The notes under the pieces are model-generated. The model was not told where the DNA came from. It searched no databases and saw only the letters and a list, made by a program, of their open reading frames with translations. 64,000 nucleotides of DNA from Diphasiastrum complanatum (lineage: Eukaryota; Streptophyta; Lycopodiopsida; Lycopodiales; Lycopodiaceae). The translations under genes were made by a program, and so were the position numbers. How positions within the stretch are numbered: position 1 is the stretch's first letter; each line of letters opens with the position of its first letter. Shown one piece after another: positions 60,299-64,000 of this stretch. The stretch spans positions 40,639,929 to 40,703,928 of the forward strand of contig CM055104.1 in assembly GCA_029204225.1 (NCBI GenBank), given 5' to 3'.

Positions 60299-60429
60299 AT
60301 AATTTTCTGTAATAGAGATTTGATATATTACAAGGATCTCTCTTTTGTAATGAATTTGAATGCCTTTCGAAATATCGTAATACTTGGCGAGTTTTTAGCT
60401 TGATATCTAAACTGTGCTCTTCTGTAAAA

Positions 60430-61020
60430 TCACTGAAAAAGTTGAACTAAATATTTATTTTTTGAATTGTGTCCTCCATGATTTGTTGTTCTATGAAATG
60501 CTCTCTTTGCTTGCCAATGAGATTTTTCCATGCCTTGTGATGACCACATACTTAAGCTCCCATATTCCTTTGCAAAATAAGTTGCATGATGAAGAAGGAT
60601 GTGCTGCAAACAATAGTTTTGATTAGTCACATCAGTAGAAAAAAATATAAGCCTGAATGAGAAAAGTACCAGATAATGATATAGATTAGCACCATGTAAT
60701 GAGTAACGTTGTCTTTTCCCCAATAATCATGTACAGATTTTACAAATGTGGTGCAATGATTTTGCAAAGTCCTCATATTTCTGATGATAGGTTTTCTTTC
60801 CTGATAACACCTATGAGTTTGTCTAAGTTGGTCCACACTTGTCTCTTTTTCACTCGATTACTTCCTTCCAATGTTCGTGTCGCTTGAACAATTTCTCTCC
60901 AAATTTTGTATCTGACACTTGATTTATTGCATGTGTGATTGGATCAAAATCTTCTTGCTTTAGCACCTCCAATTGATGGCTTATTAGGAACGTTTCCTTT
61001 TTTCCCTGAGAGTCTGTCAC
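60430..61020 (-). pseudogene. Gene C: C-terminal part of an unknown transposase- or capsid-like protein
   Basis: Two exons on the minus strand. About 61020-60693 contains QLKKVTDSQGKKETFLISHQ and, after frameshifts near 60850 and 60775, DKLIGVIRKENL and HDYWGKDNVTHYM. The exon 60603-60430 continues HILLHHATYFAKEYGSLSMW then SSQGMEKSHWQAKRAFHRTT and NHGGHNSK, and stops. The order of His pair, GSL, QGMEKSHWQA and HGG is striking. I have an impression of similar motifs in uncharacterised transposon-borne proteins of invertebrates and protists, but cannot name the family. The N-terminal part is lost where a Copia LTR adjoins at about 61.02 kb. Confidence 0.55.
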
Positions 61021-61029
61021 TTTTTTTAA

Positions 61030-61630
61030 TTGTCGCGTGCTCTACAAAGCTAATTCAATCCGTAAAGGAATAAAACCTTATTACTAACAATAAAGAATCA
61101 ATACACAAAGCATCTACTTCATCTATCTCTCCGATGACACACACTTGATCTTCAATCTCTTGATCAATGATCAGGTTGAATACGCAAATGATATTCAATA
61201 TATATACACATTGTTATATGTGTGCAGATGAAGAAAGTACAAAGTGGATGTGTTGTCTGTAGGAGATCGTGGGTGACTACAATCATTGTCAAGTCTGTTA
61301 GCACAGTTATGATGGGGTGAGCGTGAAGAGGCCGCGACGTCAACCTTCGCTGAAATGAACGTTGGTGAAGATGCAAAAAATGCGACACTCTGACGAAATG
61401 CATTAGGATTGATTTACAAGGTGCCTTCAGCATTTTTGTAAGACAGTATCGTCTTTTTTGCCTGTCACAAATCACGTGTAAAAATACAAGGTGGCATTCT
61501 TTGTCTTTTCTTCACCTGTGAGAATTTTTCTGTAAATATGCAGACTGCGCGACAACATGAGTAAATATGCAGCATGAGTGGAGGCATATTAAAAATGAGA
61601 TTTAGGAGAGTAGAGGAGATAAATCCAACA
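61030..61630 (-). mobile_element. Copia 3' LTR
   Basis: A purine tract GGAGGAGGGG (complement of 61631-61640) is followed in the minus direction by TGTTGGATTTATCTCC, the LTR start. The far end is not fixed but lies near 61.0-61.1 kb, next to the broken gene C. Confidence 0.65.
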
Positions 61631-61640
61631 CCCCTCCTCC

Positions 61641-62894
61641 TTAATCTGGATCTGTGAATGCCTTGATCTTCAGACTAAGCAATGCACAAAATTTGTTGTG
61701 TGCATTAACACTGAGAGCTTTCGTGAATATGTCTGCAACCATGTCTTGCATTCTACAGTACGTTAAGCTTACCTCCTTGTTGAGAACCTTGCCCCTGATG
61801 TAGTGATATCTGATTTCAATGTGCTTACTCCTAGAGTGAAATCTAGGATTGGCCAATAAAGAAATAGCACTCTGATTATCACAGAATAAAATTGTAGGGT
61901 TGTACTGATGCAGATTAACATCTGACAGTAAATTTCTCAACCAAAACGCTTCCTTAATAGATTGAGAAGCAGCAATGTATTCTGCTTCTGTAGAAGAAAG
62001 TGCGATAGAGGTTTGCTAACTATTGTTCCATGAGATAGGACCGTCGTTGAAGAATAATGTAAATCCAGATGTGGACTTACGATTGTCTACATATCCTCCC
62101 TAGATTGCATCAGAATAACCACTGAGATGATGAAGATTGTCGTTGTTGACATCTCCATAGCAGATGCACTGGTCCATGGTAGCTCGAATATATCTCATGA
62201 CTCGTATGAGAGCCTTCCAATGGGTAATGCCAGGATTAGTCATATATTGGTTGAGTGACCTTACAACAAAAGTGATACCTGGTCTTGTACAGAGCATTGT
62301 GTACATGAGAGATCCAAGTATCGATCGATAGGGATTCTCTCTCATATGCTCCTCTTCCTGCTTAGTCTGGGGACATTGGTCCTTCAACAAGTGCAGGCCT
62401 GGATCCATCGGTGAGTGAGCTAATTTACAATTCATTAGATTGTATCTATTAAGAACATTATGAAGATACCTTTGTTGAGTGATGTAGATCAATCATCTCG
62501 CTCTGTCTCTGTGGATCTGAATTCCCAAACAGAAGTGAGCTTCGTCCAGATCAGTCATGTCGAACTCTGAAAATAGCATCTGCTTAGAATCCTTGACCAA
62601 ATTGGTATTGTTGCTGAAGAGCAACGTATCATCCACGTATAAGGTGATGATGATGAAGGATTGTTGCACTGACTTGGAATAGACATTGCAATCAGCAGTG
62701 CTTGGTTTGAATCCTTGTTCGATGAGGAATGTGTTGATCCTCTGAAACCAAGCTCTGGTAGACTGTTTCAGGCCGTAAAGTGCTTTGTGGAGTTTACAGA
62801 TATGATTCTTCATACCTTCCAGAAACTCTCCTTCGAGCTGGATCATGTAGATGTCTTCTTGTATAACTCCATTCGAATAAGCTATTTGTAACAA
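61641..62894 (-). pseudogene. Copia reverse transcriptase-RNase H (3' half of an element)
   Basis: RT from 62894 has EDIYMIQLEGEF, KLHKALYGLKQSTRAWF, LYVDDTLLFSNN (the catalytic YVDD) and HFCLGIQIH, then a stop near 62493. Continuing, 62492-62100 has YITQQRYLHNVLNRYNL and YRSILGSLMYT. RNase H follows with STEAEYIAAS near 61990, TILFCDNQSAISLL near 61890 and HIEIRYHYIR. It ends at 61641 by the polypurine tract. Three stops disable it. Gag, protease, integrase and the RT start are missing. Confidence 0.85.
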
Positions 62895-64000
62895 ATGTGA
62901 AATTTTAAAGAAATAAAGACCAAGAATGGATCTAGATCAGATCCTCAAGAGGTGTTGAAAGCTAGATTACTTGATCTACTAATCAACCAATGATTAGATC
63001 TGGAATTAGATCAATTTCCCATCAAAAATCTAGCAAGAACAACAAGCAAATGATTAAACTTGAGACCCACTGCCTTCACACGTGTGAAGAACAGTACCTG
63101 TATGGACTTACAATAGAGAGTGAAGTACACAAGTGCTAGAAAGCAATAGAACCATAAAATCACAACACAAATATGAGAATACTCAAGATATGCCTCCAAA
63201 ACCAAGATCTTGTTTCATTGATTTCTCAAGGTGGATCCATCATGGATTAAATACAAAAATCATCATACTCTCTCTCTCTAAGCCACTTCCAGCACGTGTG
63301 AGACAGGTCATAGTGCTTATCCATATCCACTTTGGCTAAGATTCAATGAATTTGCCACATCATCATTGGTGGCTAGTGTTGACCTTCTAGATTCCTACAA
63401 ATTAGGAGATAGGTCCTACAATCTAGGAGATTTGACATTTGACTTGTGTGAAAACTATATACAATGGATTTGAACTTTTAACATGATATTCCACATGTGG
63501 GAGACCACTCATACCTATGTGATATAGCATTTTCTACCACTAGAATTGTGCCAATAATGCTACTAAACTAGTTTTTGACCAATTTAGCCACTAGTTTCCA
63601 AATTAAATGATATGTACAACCCATATGATCTATCTAAATGACTTAGGCATATATTTCAACGTGGGAACAGGCTCCACACATGTCTAATGCTGATAGGTAC
63701 AAGTCATTATGGTATTTACAAGATTTAACCAAGTTAGCTTTTGCCAAATTTAACATCAAATTGAATTCTTCATGTGAAAGCTGTATTTCCAGCAAGCATG
63801 CTAGAACTCCACTCATAATGTTCATGAAGTAATGTAAAAAAATATTGTAATATATAATGTGTGTGAAGTAATGCAATTTATAATGTGCATGAAAAATGTA
63901 TAAATAGAATGTAATTCATGCTTAGTTTGCTATTTGATCCAAATGTCCAATGCAATCCAAAAATATTTCCAAAAGCAATCCAAGGACTGGTCCTCTCCAA
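62895..64000. other. No recognisable gene
   Basis: AT-rich DNA to the window end. The RT frame is cut sharply at about 62890, before TGTGAAATTTTAAAG, so this may be another LTR running out of the window; I could not verify an end. Confidence 0.45.

Noticed and set aside
53258-61020. Polinton/Maverick identity for the H3-Ulp1 cluster
   Set aside because: No protein-primed DNA polymerase, integrase, packaging ATPase or capsid motif was recognised; a Ulp1-like protease alone is not diagnostic.

Overview
This is nuclear DNA of a land plant. Spliceosomal introns are common, LTR elements carry the tRNA-iMet primer-binding core TGGTATCAGAGC, and the two host genes are plant-type families. Long transposon-filled introns, AT-rich spacers and divergent host proteins point to a large repeat-rich genome such as a fern, another seed-free vascular plant or a gymnosperm. 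I cannot name the species.

1-9 kb is a graveyard of retroelements: a Copia deletion derivative, Copia RNase H tails, LTR pieces, a transposon-type protein, a foldback element, GA microsatellites and a LINE relic that keeps ORF1 but not ORF2. 9.2-16.7 kb is one decayed minus-strand LINE (ORF1, endonuclease, reverse transcriptase) split by a 4-kb Copia element that has itself lost most of RT and RNase H. 17.9-18.4 kb holds a plus-strand Copia gag-protease scrap.

19.1-35.8 kb is a plus-strand host gene of at least eleven exons. It encodes a membrane RING-H2 plus CUE ubiquitin ligase of the RIN2/RIN3 (AMFR/gp78-like) family. Two introns exceed 5 kb, one with a Copia 5' end and another with a foldback element; one intron has a GC donor. 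Exon 1 was not found. 39.9-43.6 kb holds a plus-strand Copia remnant joined to a 1.4-kb inverted-repeat element.

46.5-48.8 kb is an intact four-exon amino-acid permease gene (BAT1/GABA-permease type) with a long CT tract just before its start codon. 50-52.9 kb has two more Copia remnants.

53.3-61.0 kb is the most unusual part. Four decayed intron-bearing genes are packed as A(+), H3-Ulp1(-), B(+), C(-). The second encodes a very divergent histone H3 followed in frame, across one stop codon, by a nuclear-localisation-like, proline-rich linker and a Ulp1/C48-type cysteine protease. A GATATC...GCGCGC motif recurs at least 13 times, in both orientations, in the divergent promoter region and in the protease introns. 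I read this as the remains of an uncharacterised mobile element or viral insertion that captured or evolved its own H3. A Copia 3' half (61.0-62.9 kb) borders it on the right.
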